Shown: positions 1 through 5,563 of the stretch, piece by piece
Layout: every line of letters starts with the position of its first letter
Numbering within the stretch: position 1 is the stretch's first letter
Assembly (NCBI GenBank): GCA_027317045.1
Contig: DAHVFI010000384.1
Location: 1 to 5,563, forward strand
Source of the DNA: Gammaproteobacteria bacterium
Lineage (GTDB): Bacteria > Pseudomonadota > Gammaproteobacteria > Natronospirales > REEB76
Direction: 5' to 3'
DNA: 5,563 bases
Translations under genes and position numbers: made by a program
Notes under the pieces: generated by a model
Seen by the model: only the letters and a program-made list of their open reading frames with translations
Databases searched by the model: none
Told to the model about the DNA's origin: nothing

Positions 1-2
1 TC

Positions 3-92
3 GCAGCGGGCATTGTCGCTTTCAGGCCGTATGCGGTAATTGAAAACACGGATGCTCATGACTGCCTACATGACATGGACTCGGATCACTAA
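3..92 (+). CDS. Possible 3' end of an upstream gene (partial, uncertain)
   Basis: Reading frame 3 is open from the window edge to a TAA at 90-92, giving about 29 codons that end in an acidic, His-rich tail (HDCLHDMDSDH). The other two forward frames close at 37-39 and 41-43. An open stretch this short is easily due to chance, and I recognise no family. It is listed only because a gene running in from the left would be expected to end somewhere here. No terminator-like hairpin with a T-run follows the stop. Confidence 0.2.
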   Translation, partial: AAGIVAFRPYAVIENTDAHDCLHDMDSDH

Positions 93-411
93 GCGGACTT
101 TGCCTATGCGGAAAGAGGTTCGCCAAGCCTAGGCAACACCCGTATCCCATCCAAATTCGACAACGCCACCGATTCCGCCAAAAACCGGGGGTCTGCCGGC
201 AATCATCGGCGCCGCCCAAGAACCGTTCTGGATTAATTACCCGAGTAGACCAGGAACGGTGCGGCGTTCCGAAGTGCTGGCGGCGAGTGGCAGGATATCT
301 ACCGCCCACGCGCAGGTTTGTGATTGCCGAGTACAAGTTCTCAAGCTGTAAAAATAAGAAATGAATTGGAGTTATTTCACTGTTTTGCAGGCGTAAGTTG
401 TTTGGATATGG

Positions 412-419
412 TCTATAAC
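412..419 (+). promoter_or_regulatory. Candidate -10 element (sigma-S-like) for the Sel1-repeat gene
   Basis: TCTATAAC has a TATAAC hexamer at 414-419, one base off TATAAT. The C just before it and the T before that fit the extended -10 preferred by sigma-38. No good -35 sits at 16-18 bp. The nearest TTG-type hexamer, TTGCAG at 385-390, is 23 bp away, too far for a standard sigma-70 promoter. Transcription would start near 426 and give a leader of roughly 60 nt. This is inferred from motif and position only. Confidence 0.3.
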
Positions 420-470
420 AGGCGTTGTGTACGGGCAAATAATGACTGGTATTGACTGACCCATGACCAT

Positions 471-477
471 GAAGGAG
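471..477 (+). promoter_or_regulatory. Ribosome binding site of the Sel1-repeat gene
   Basis: GAAGGAG lies seven bases before the ATG at 485, a strong Shine-Dalgarno match at a good distance. An in-frame TGA at 470-472 excludes any longer start, so the pair fixes the start codon. Confidence 0.85.
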
Positions 478-484
478 TAGCATT

Positions 485-1249
485 ATGACGCGTTATCTGA
501 CACAACGGATTCAAAGCATCAGCCGGACCTTGTTATGGATAATCGGTGCGGCACTGATAGTTCATACCAGCATAGCGTGGGGTGACCACCTGCCCCCCGG
601 TATCCAAGTGATACACGTGCATACGCCCGCCTATCTGGACCGGCCTCCGGGATCTGGACCTTACAGCCAACAGGACATCGCGGATGCTACGGAGTTGGCC
701 AAACTTGGCGATGCTGAAGCGCAAGCAAATCTTGGCATCATGTACGCCAGTCGCAAGGAATACCAGGAAGCCGCGTACTGGTACAAGCAGGCCGCACAAG
801 CGGGCGTCGCGACGGCGGCCTATAACCTGGGCACCTTGTATTTCAACGGCCAGGGATTTCCACAGGATTACGCTAAAGCACGCCAGTGGTTTCAACTGGC
901 GGCCAACCGCGGCAACAAATATGCCGAGTTCCAGTTGGGTATGACCTATTACACCGGCCAAGGCGTAGAGAAGGACCCGGTGCAGGAAATGAGCTGGTAT
1001 CAAAAGGCCGCCCGTCAGGGCCTGCCGGCCGCTCAATACAATCTGGCGGTGATCTATAACAACGGCGATGAAGTAAAGCAGGATAGTGTAAAGGCTTATG
1101 CCTGGATGCTCTTGGCGCAGAAAGGCGGATTGGATGCCAGCAGCGCCCTGGCCACCATTGCCCAGGGTATGACCCCGGCACAGATCCAGGACGCGGAAAA
1201 ATTAAGCCACAGCTTAGCGTCCGATCCATTACCAGAGATGCGCCAATAA
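485..1249 (+). CDS. Secreted Sel1-like (TPR-type) repeat protein
   Basis: A 254-residue exported protein made almost wholly of Sel1-like repeats, which are helical-hairpin scaffolds that usually mediate protein-protein contacts. Residues 1-33 look like a Sec signal peptide: a basic start (MTRYLTQR), a hydrophobic core around 16-30, and likely cleavage near AWG-D at 33/34. No lipobox cysteine is present, so it should be soluble in the periplasm or outside. Residues 34-70 form a Pro/Gly/His-rich linker. Four repeats follow at about 75-107, 108-143, 144-179 and 180-215, with the expected landmarks A..NLG.(M/L)Y, the loop (Y/N)(T/N)GQG, and W(Y/F)..AA..G. The C-terminal MTPAQIQDAEKL helix is a common cap in this family. 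The start is fixed by the RBS at 471-477. The gene faces the regulator on the other strand across an 11-bp gap. The family is clear; the specific partner or role cannot be read from sequence. Confidence 0.9.
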   Translation: MTRYLTQRIQSISRTLLWIIGAALIVHTSIAWGDHLPPGIQVIHVHTPAYLDRPPGSGPYSQQDIADATELAKLGDAEAQANLGIMYASRKEYQEAAYWYKQAAQAGVATAAYNLGTLYFNGQGFPQDYAKARQWFQLAANRGNKYAEFQLGMTYYTGQGVEKDPVQEMSWYQKAARQGLPAAQYNLAVIYNNGDEVKQDSVKAYAWMLLAQKGGLDASSALATIAQGMTPAQIQDAEKLSHSLASDPLPEMRQ

Positions 1250-1260
1250 GCTTGGGCTGA

Positions 1261-3186
1261 TTATTTCTTCAGGGAGCACCCTGACTGGCCGAGCTGACGG
1301 GTCAACGTCACAAACGTGGTGTTACCGCACAGCGGGTGCAGGCTCGGCCACACACTGATAAAAGGTATCAACGTACTCACGGTGTGTTGCTCGACGGTAT
1401 CGTTAAGCACCTTAAGCGCCTGCTGGGGCCGTCCCAGGTGCATGTAGGCATCGGCGAGAAACACGGCGGTGAGTTTATCAGGCGGCCGCGTCGCCCAAAT
1501 GCTGGCATACCATCGGAAGTAATTCACCAGTGCCTTCTGGCTGCCAGCCTTTACCAGCGCGACCTCGGCGGGAGTGGCATGCGCATACTGCATCTCCAGC
1601 ACGGCTTGCTGACTGGCCTCCGCATATCGGCTCTCTCCCAGCAATGCCAAAATAAGAACGTGGCGGGCAAGTTCGTCGCCCGGCATGAGGTTCACGCCGG
1701 TTTTGGCATATTGCTCGGCTTCGTCGTATTGGCGATCAATGTAAAACAGCACGGCGGAATTGGCAGAAATTCTCATGGACACTGGATCCAGACTCTGAGC
1801 CATGGTCATGGCCTGGCGCATCTCCTGGTTTTCTCCCAGCGCTGAAAAATAAGCCGCCTGGGCCTGCCAAGCCCGGGCATTGCCCGGATTATGGCGCAAA
1901 GCCTCCCTGATTTCGGAACCGGCGGCTGTCAGGTTCCAATCATAAAACATACCCAGCAAACCACTCAGCAGATGTGCTTCGGAAGAATCACTGTTCAGTT
2001 GCAGTGCCTTCCTGATCAGATCCTTGGCAGATGCGACTTGCTGGCCAGACAGGCTTGGCAATGCCATCAGCGACTGGGCACTACACTCAAATGCGGCCGC
2101 GAAATGTGGATCGAGCGTCATGGCGCGGCGGCAATAGTCGCCGGCCTTGTCGGTGTTGCCCTGCACCAGCAGATAACGTCCCAACTGGTAGTCCATGGCC
2201 GCCTGCCGGTTGCTGGTGAATTCCAGGGGTTTTATGTTGGCATCGGGCGCCAGCAAAGACGCCACATGGGTTGCGATCTGCACCACGGTTTGTTGGAAAT
2301 CACTATTCTGATACTTGATACCGAGAGCATATTCATTACCCCAGACATAACTCTGATCGGCCACACGTATCAGCCGCGCTGATATATGCACAAATTGCGG
2401 GTTTTGAGTGATGCTGCCCTCCAATACATAAGTCGCTCCAAGCGCCTGGCCGATCGTTTTTATGGTCTTGTCGCTGCCCGCAAAATGCATGCTCGAGGTA
2501 TCCGCGATCACCCCCAGCCGGGCGGGGGTGACCGGCCCCAGCAGATCAATCAATTCACTGGCGATGGACGCCCCCAGAATGGTGTTGGTGGAATTGGTGG
2601 AGAGGTTCGCGAATGGCAACACCGCAATCACCGGCGCTTGAGGCGCGGGTTTAGCCTGGGTGAAAAACTGAACGTGGTATTTGAAATGGGCGACAATCGC
2701 TAAGCCCAGGGTGATCGCCAATAAAACAACGACGGTGAACAGAACCAGCCAGCGCTTTTCCCGAGTGCCGCCGGTTGGCCCCGGTCGAAAAAGCCGGGGA
2801 GGAGCAGTGGAGGCCGCATGAGCGGCGGTCAGACCTTCACCATTCGTCACCGTCACCGGGAAAACAAACTTGTAGCCGCGCCGCGAGATAGTCTGGATAT
2901 AACGCGTACCGGTGGTGCCGTCGTTAAGCGCAATTCGCAATTGCCGCATGCAGGCGCTGATACCTTCCTCAAACTCCACCACGGTGTGGCTGCCCCACAG
3001 GCAATTCCTGATTTCTTCCCTGGAAACGATGCTGTCGGCATGACTCAACAACAGGGTCAGCAGTTTTGCCACCTGTGGGCGCAGCAACACCGTCTTTTGG
3101 CCGTCGCGCAGTTCGCCGCTGCGCGGATCGAACACAAACTCACCAAAAACGAACCTCCCATGCGGCATGTCCGGGGTGATATCCAT
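1261..3186 (-). CDS. Membrane-anchored winged-helix regulator with TolB-like and TPR domains (CadC/HilA-like)
   Basis: A 641-residue one-component transcription factor. Residues about 12-110 form an OmpR/PhoB-type winged helix: FGEFVFDPRSGEL opens the N-terminal sheet, LRPQVAKLLTLLL and the REEIRNCLW helix follow, and the hallmark (R)YIQTISRRGYKF ends the wing. A basic, Pro/Gly-rich linker (about 115-145, ending TREKRW) leads to one hydrophobic helix at about 146-167. The positive charges before it place the DNA-binding domain in the cytoplasm and the rest in the periplasm. Residues about 185-285 resemble the TolB N-terminal/FlgO-type domain (IAVLPFANLS, then LGATYVLEGSI and SYVWGNEY). TPR-like helices fill about 327-600, and the end (SVWPSLHPLCGNTTF) matches the usual close of such proteins. 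This build is that of CadC-like sensors that bind DNA from the membrane. Signal and targets are unknown. No in-frame ATG lies between the start and an upstream TGA. The RBS is weak (GGGA, about 11 bases off). Confidence 0.9.
   Translation of the reverse strand: MDITPDMPHGRFVFGEFVFDPRSGELRDGQKTVLLRPQVAKLLTLLLSHADSIVSREEIRNCLWGSHTVVEFEEGISACMRQLRIALNDGTTGTRYIQTISRRGYKFVFPVTVTNGEGLTAAHAASTAPPRLFRPGPTGGTREKRWLVLFTVVVLLAITLGLAIVAHFKYHVQFFTQAKPAPQAPVIAVLPFANLSTNSTNTILGASIASELIDLLGPVTPARLGVIADTSSMHFAGSDKTIKTIGQALGATYVLEGSITQNPQFVHISARLIRVADQSYVWGNEYALGIKYQNSDFQQTVVQIATHVASLLAPDANIKPLEFTSNRQAAMDYQLGRYLLVQGNTDKAGDYCRRAMTLDPHFAAAFECSAQSLMALPSLSGQQVASAKDLIRKALQLNSDSSEAHLLSGLLGMFYDWNLTAAGSEIREALRHNPGNARAWQAQAAYFSALGENQEMRQAMTMAQSLDPVSMRISANSAVLFYIDRQYDEAEQYAKTGVNLMPGDELARHVLILALLGESRYAEASQQAVLEMQYAHATPAEVALVKAGSQKALVNYFRWYASIWATRPPDKLTAVFLADAYMHLGRPQQALKVLNDTVEQHTVSTLIPFISVWPSLHPLCGNTTFVTLTRQLGQSGCSLKK
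1269..1284. repeat. Perfect 6-bp inverted repeat at the convergent gene ends
   Basis: TCAGGG (1269-1274) and CCCTGA (1279-1284) are exact reverse complements around a 4-base loop, at the very 3' end of the minus-strand regulator gene and about 20 bp past the Sel1 gene stop. A smaller one, TAAGC-CACA-GCTTA (1203-1216), lies inside the Sel1 gene end. Neither is followed by a T-run on either strand, so they are not standard intrinsic terminators. They may still act as 3'-end hairpins between the convergent transcripts. Confidence 0.25.
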
Positions 3187-3405
3187 AGACTTATTTCCCA
3201 GTACCCCACCTGCGAGAACAAAAGGGCAAGAACATCATGCCTCCCGTGACTGTGTTAATGAGTTTGGAACCGCAATCGTTTCCCGCAAGTCTGTCCAACG
3301 ATCCCGCCCCTGAGCTTCTTTATAGCCTAAGCTTTTAATTAGCACTGGGTATCAACAATAATTTATAAATGAATAATAAAAGCACAGCCGTGATCGATGC
3401 TCCGG
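3187..3405. other. Intergenic region upstream of the regulator
   Basis: A 219-bp stretch between the start of the regulator and the stop of the threonine synthase-like gene, both on the minus strand. It is AT-rich between about 3319 and 3381 and holds an exact 10-bp palindrome (ATTTATAAAT, 3361-3370) and the candidate -10 and terminator listed separately. The spacing and the intervening terminator-like hairpin suggest that the two genes are not one operon. I see no small gene here. Confidence 0.6.
3319..3326 (-). promoter_or_regulatory. Candidate -10 element (sigma-S-like) for the regulator gene
   Basis: On the minus strand this reads GCTATAAA, a TATAAA hexamer preceded by GC, which fits the extended -10 favoured by sigma-38. 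No TTGACA-like -35 stands at 16-18 bp. A TTGATA lies 25 bp upstream, which is too far. Transcription would start near 3312, leaving a leader of about 125 nt. It resembles the candidate at 412-419 upstream of the Sel1-repeat gene, but the motif is short and the call is tentative. Confidence 0.25.
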
Positions 3406-3407
3406 CT
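3371..3407 (-). terminator. Weak Rho-independent terminator of the threonine synthase-like gene
   Basis: On the minus strand an AGCCG arm (plus 3403-3407, overlapping the TAG stop) pairs with CGGCT (plus 3386-3390) across a 12-base loop. A T-rich run, TTTTATTATTC (plus 3371-3381), follows five bases later. The stem is only 5 bp and the loop is long, so termination may be partial, but the position right at the stop codon and the T-run support the call. Confidence 0.4.
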
Positions 3408-4602
3408 ATGCCCACAGATGGATCTGTTTTAGCGGCGTGCCGGTATTGAACAGCACAACCGTCTCATCTCTCTTGAGCCAGCCGGAATCCAACAACTTAA
3501 TCTGGGCCGCGAATGCGGCGGCGCCTTCCGGCCCGGGGAACACGCCGCTGCCTGCGGCCATGACGCGAGCGTATTCGATCATCTCGCCGTCACTCACTGC
3601 GACCCCGGTGCCGCGACTCTCGCGCAAGATTTGCAGCATCAAGAAATCGCCGATGGCGGAGGGCACCCGCAGGCCATCGGCCACGGTCTTGGCATGCTGC
3701 CAGGGTTCCGCCCGTTTCACGCCCGCGTGGAAAGCCTTCACGATAGGCGCGCAATTTTCCGCCTGCGCACTCACCATGCGTGGGCGCTTACCGCCGATCA
3801 ACCCCAGCTGCTGCATCTCCGCGAAGGCCTTCCACATGCCGATGAGCCCGGTGCCGCCGCCGGTCGGATAGATGATGACATCCGGCAATTGCCAATCGAG
3901 TTGTTCGCCCAGTTCGTAGCCCATGGTTTTCTTGCCTTCGATACGGTACGGCTCCTTGAGCGTGCTCACATCGAACCAGCCGTAACGTTCCACCCCTTCA
4001 CGCACCTTGCGTGCGCAATCGGTGATGAGACCCTCGATCAATTCCACCCGCGCGCCATAGGCACGCGCTTCGGCTGCGAACGCCGGCGGCGCATCCTGTG
4101 GGATAAACACATGCGCCTGGATACCGGCGGCAGCGCAATATGCCGCCAGCGCGCTGCCCGCATTGCCGGCGCTGGGAATGGCGATGCTCGATGCGCCCAG
4201 TTCCCAGGCGCGGCTCACCGCCAGACACAGACCACGTGCCTTGAAACTGCCGGTGGGGTTGGAGGATTCGTCCTTGAGATAGGTGGCCGGGCAACCGATA
4301 CGTGCCCCGAAGCGGGCCTTCAGCAGCGGCGTCCAGCCCTCGCCCAGCGCCAGTCGGAAGCGGTCGTCCTGCAGAGGCAGCACTTCCTCGTAACGCCACA
4401 GATCCGCGCGCCGGGTTCTCAAGGCCGCGCGCGACAGCGTCCGGGCCGCCTTCTCGAGATCATAGCGCGCGAGCAACGGCATGCCGCAAGCGCTGCAGAG
4501 TTTCTGCAACTGATCGGCCGCATGCGGCAGATTGCAAGCGGCGCATTCCAAATTAACAAGACAGGATGCGGTGTGCATGAAAAAATCCGCGTAATCAGAC
4601 AT
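3406..4602 (-). CDS. Threonine synthase-like PLP-dependent enzyme with zinc ribbon
   Basis: A 398-residue cytosolic fold-type II PLP enzyme. A four-cysteine zinc ribbon lies at the N-terminus (C20, C23, C36, C39). The PLP lysine is K121 in NPTGSFKARG, and the asparagine that stacks on the cofactor is N147 in SAGNAGSA. The phosphate-binding loop is TGGGTG (247-252), and NTGTPLK (386-392) should contact the pyridine ring. Threonine synthase turns O-phosphohomoserine into threonine and phosphate, and the length and zinc ribbon fit the longer members of that family. However, well-studied threonine synthases carry SFKDRG, STGNT and a GN-type phosphate loop as I remember them, so this is a divergent branch usually named threonine synthase by similarity. 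A related phosphorylated substrate such as O-phosphoserine is possible. The start is uncertain: neither M1 nor M9 has a clear RBS, and M9 would still keep the zinc ribbon whole. The gene is divergent from a serine-biosynthesis fusion 59 bp away. Confidence 0.85.
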   Translation of the reverse strand: MSDYADFFMHTASCLVNLECAACNLPHAADQLQKLCSACGMPLLARYDLEKAARTLSRAALRTRRADLWRYEEVLPLQDDRFRLALGEGWTPLLKARFGARIGCPATYLKDESSNPTGSFKARGLCLAVSRAWELGASSIAIPSAGNAGSALAAYCAAAGIQAHVFIPQDAPPAFAAEARAYGARVELIEGLITDCARKVREGVERYGWFDVSTLKEPYRIEGKKTMGYELGEQLDWQLPDVIIYPTGGGTGLIGMWKAFAEMQQLGLIGGKRPRMVSAQAENCAPIVKAFHAGVKRAEPWQHAKTVADGLRVPSAIGDFLMLQILRESRGTGVAVSDGEMIEYARVMAAGSGVFPGPEGAAAFAAQIKLLDSGWLKRDETVVLFNTGTPLKQIHLWA

Positions 4603-4605
4603 GGT

Positions 4606-4620
4606 GCTGCACGGCGCAGC
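4606..4620. repeat. Short inverted repeat in the divergent promoter region
   Basis: GCTGC (4606-4610) and GCAGC (4616-4620) are exact reverse complements around ACGGC. The repeat sits between the start codon of the PLP enzyme and its candidate -10 element, so it could be an operator half-site pair or a hairpin at the 5' end of that message. With 5-bp arms in GC-rich sequence, chance is a fair explanation. Confidence 0.2.
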
Positions 4621-4621
4621 C

Positions 4622-4630
4622 AGTGTACCA
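4622..4630 (-). promoter_or_regulatory. Candidate extended -10 promoter for the threonine synthase-like gene
   Basis: The minus strand reads TGGTACACT, a TGn motif directly before TACACT (four of six matches to TATAAT), the pattern of an extended -10 promoter that can work with a poor -35. Transcription would begin near 4615, only about 13 bases before the annotated start. That would explain the lack of a Shine-Dalgarno site for M1. If so, M9 (plus 4576-4578) would have a leader of about 37 nt. Confidence 0.3.
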
Positions 4631-4649
4631 TGTGCCTGCGGAGACAGAT

Positions 4650-4654
4650 GAGGG
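4650..4654 (+). promoter_or_regulatory. Ribosome binding site of the SerB-SerA fusion gene
   Basis: GAGGG ends seven bases before the ATG at 4662. An in-frame TAA at 4656-4658 lies one codon before that ATG, so no longer start is possible and this site decides it. Confidence 0.7.
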
Positions 4655-4661
4655 ATAATTC

Positions 4662-5563
4662 ATGCCCGCAGTCACTCACTTCATTCTCGATTTCGACAGC
4701 ACTCTGGTACGGGTGGAAACCCTGGAGCTCGCCGCAGAACTGCTGCCAGGCGGCGCCGGCAAGCGCGAACGCATAAAAAGGTTAACCAAAGATGCCATGG
4801 CCGGTCGCATGGATTTCCGCAGCGCACTGGCGGAGCGCCTGAGGATGTTGCATGTGCATCGGGACCTGTTGCCGAAACTCGTAGAAGGGCTGAAAGCCGA
4901 GATCACGTCCTCCTTTTCCCATAACCGCGCTTTTCTCGCCGCCAACGCCGACCACATCCATGTCGTCACCAGCGCTTTCCGCGAAGTGGTAATACCGGTG
5001 ATCGAAACGCTCGGATTGAGAGCGGACCATGTGCATGCCAACACCCTGACTTTCGACAGCGCCGGTTACGTGAACGGATTGGACTGGAGCAACCCGCTTT
5101 CCGCCAACGGTGGAAAAGCTAAAGTGGTGGCCGCACTCAATTTGCCCGGTGAAATTGTTGTGGTCGGCGATGGCTGGAGCGATTACGAAATCTTCCAGGC
5201 CGGTGCCGCCCAGCGTTTCTACGCCTTCACCGAGAATGCGCTGCGAGAAGAGGTCATTAAAGTCGCCAAACGGATAGCGCCGCGCTTCGACGAAGTGCTG
5301 TATGACTGCGGTTTTCGTGGCGCCGTGTCTTATCCCAAGAACCGCCTCAAGGTACTGCTGTTGGAAAATATTCATGCGGATGCCATCGCCTGCTTCGAAC
5401 GGGAGGGTTACGCGGTGGAATCCGTTAACGGAAGTCTGGACGAAACGCTGCTTTCGGAACGGCTTGCGGATGTGGCCATCCTCGGTATCCGTTCCAAAAC
5501 CCGGCTCACGCAACGGGCACTGGTTTCCGCAAAACGCCTGCTGGCGGTGGGCGCCTTCTGCAT
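4662..5563 (+). CDS. serA: Phosphoserine phosphatase / D-3-phosphoglycerate dehydrogenase fusion (SerB-SerA), 3' end cut by window
   Basis: 300 residues are visible and no stop is reached. Residues 4 to about 210 are a HAD phosphatase of the phosphoserine phosphatase type: motif I DFDST (nucleophile D10, acid/base D12), motif II T103 in VVTSAF, motif III K152, and motif IV GDGWSD (D170, D174). Residues E19, M46, F52 and R59 line up, at the right spacing, with substrate-contact residues E20, M43, F49 and R56 that I recall from the Methanocaldococcus enzyme. After a short linker (YPKNRLK, 224-230), residues from about 229 match the SerA N-terminus: LLLENIHADA corresponds to the LLVEGVHQKA region of the E. 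coli enzyme, and GIRSKTRLTQ to GLRSRTHLTE. The chain is cut at GAFC, just where E. coli SerA continues toward its NAD domain. SerA oxidises 3-phosphoglycerate and SerB releases serine from phosphoserine, so the fusion joins the first and last steps of serine synthesis. Full length should be near 600-650 residues. The rest lies beyond the window. Confidence 0.88.
   Translation, partial: MPAVTHFILDFDSTLVRVETLELAAELLPGGAGKRERIKRLTKDAMAGRMDFRSALAERLRMLHVHRDLLPKLVEGLKAEITSSFSHNRAFLAANADHIHVVTSAFREVVIPVIETLGLRADHVHANTLTFDSAGYVNGLDWSNPLSANGGKAKVVAALNLPGEIVVVGDGWSDYEIFQAGAAQRFYAFTENALREEVIKVAKRIAPRFDEVLYDCGFRGAVSYPKNRLKVLLLENIHADAIACFEREGYAVESVNGSLDETLLSERLADVAILGIRSKTRLTQRALVSAKRLLAVGAFC

Larger units (their letters stand above)
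93..484. other. Long upstream region without a recognisable gene
   Basis: About 390 bases with no convincing gene. The forward strand has one 72-codon stretch open between stops (133-351) that lacks an ATG and resembles no family I know. The reverse strand is open from 483 down to 22, but that translation is rich in Cys, His, Arg and Pro and looks non-coding. The right part (about 340-450) is more AT-rich and holds the probable promoter and leader of the Sel1-repeat gene. The left part could be decayed coding sequence, but I cannot show this. Confidence 0.5.

Noticed and set aside
22..483. 153-codon open frame on the minus strand
   Set aside because: It starts inside the leader of the Sel1 gene and has no RBS. 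The translation is rich in Cys, His, Pro and Arg and matches no family I know. It looks like chance.
2509..2530. 7-bp perfect hairpin, CACCCCC with GGGGGTG
   Set aside because: It is inside the TolB-like domain of the regulator in GC-rich codons (encoding around TPARLGVI), with no T-run. It is most likely incidental.
2779..2799. 6-bp inverted repeat CCCCGG / CCGGGG
   Set aside because: It lies in the Pro/Gly-rich linker coding sequence of the regulator, where such repeats arise easily. It has no terminator or operator context.
4654..4659. GATAAT as a -10 box for the SerB-SerA fusion gene
   Set aside because: It ends two bases before the start codon, so transcription would begin inside the gene. 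There is also no -35 at the right distance, and the sequence overlaps the ribosome binding site instead.
3631..4776. 381-codon open frame on the plus strand
   Set aside because: It is antisense to nearly all of the PLP enzyme and runs into the fusion gene, and its translation has no recognisable motif. It is a mirror of codon bias in the real genes.
4782..5513. 243-codon open frame on the minus strand
   Set aside because: It lies opposite the SerB-SerA fusion, whose frame carries all HAD motifs and SerA motifs. The reverse translation has no domain features.

Overview
The window looks like chromosomal sequence from a Gram-negative bacterium. The genes are moderately GC-rich by eye, with AT-richer gaps between them. 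One gene encodes a secreted Sel1-repeat protein with a Sec-type signal peptide. Another encodes a membrane-anchored winged-helix regulator whose sensor region would lie in the periplasm. This combination is common in Proteobacteria, especially Gamma- and Betaproteobacteria, but the sequence alone does not fix the genus. No tRNA, rRNA, CRISPR array, insertion sequence or phage gene was seen.

Layout. Positions 1-484 hold at most the last codons of an upstream gene and then about 390 bases with no recognisable gene. Positions 485-1249 (+) encode an exported protein with four Sel1-like repeats. It is convergent, with an 11-bp gap, with a 641-residue regulator on the minus strand (1261-3186). That regulator has an OmpR/CadC-type winged helix, one membrane helix, a TolB/FlgO-like domain and a TPR array. 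A 219-bp AT-rich intergenic stretch (3187-3405) carries the regulator's likely promoter and a weak terminator for the next gene. Positions 3406-4602 (-) encode a fold-type II PLP enzyme of the threonine synthase-like group with an N-terminal zinc ribbon. Only 59 bp away and divergent, a gene starts at 4662 (+) and runs off the end of the window. Its 300 visible residues are a complete phosphoserine phosphatase-type HAD domain followed by the N-terminus of a D-3-phosphoglycerate dehydrogenase, so it is a SerB-SerA fusion.

Functional reading. The window falls into two modules. The left module (Sel1 protein plus membrane regulator) looks like an envelope or stress-sensing pair: both proteins would place helical-repeat domains in the periplasm, and both genes have a possible sigma-S-like -10 element. 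The right module is amino-acid biosynthesis. The fusion carries the first and last enzymes of the phosphorylated serine pathway in one chain. Its divergent partner resembles threonine synthase but departs from the canonical enzyme at several active-site motifs, so its substrate is open. The fusion and its PLP neighbour are the most interesting part of the window.
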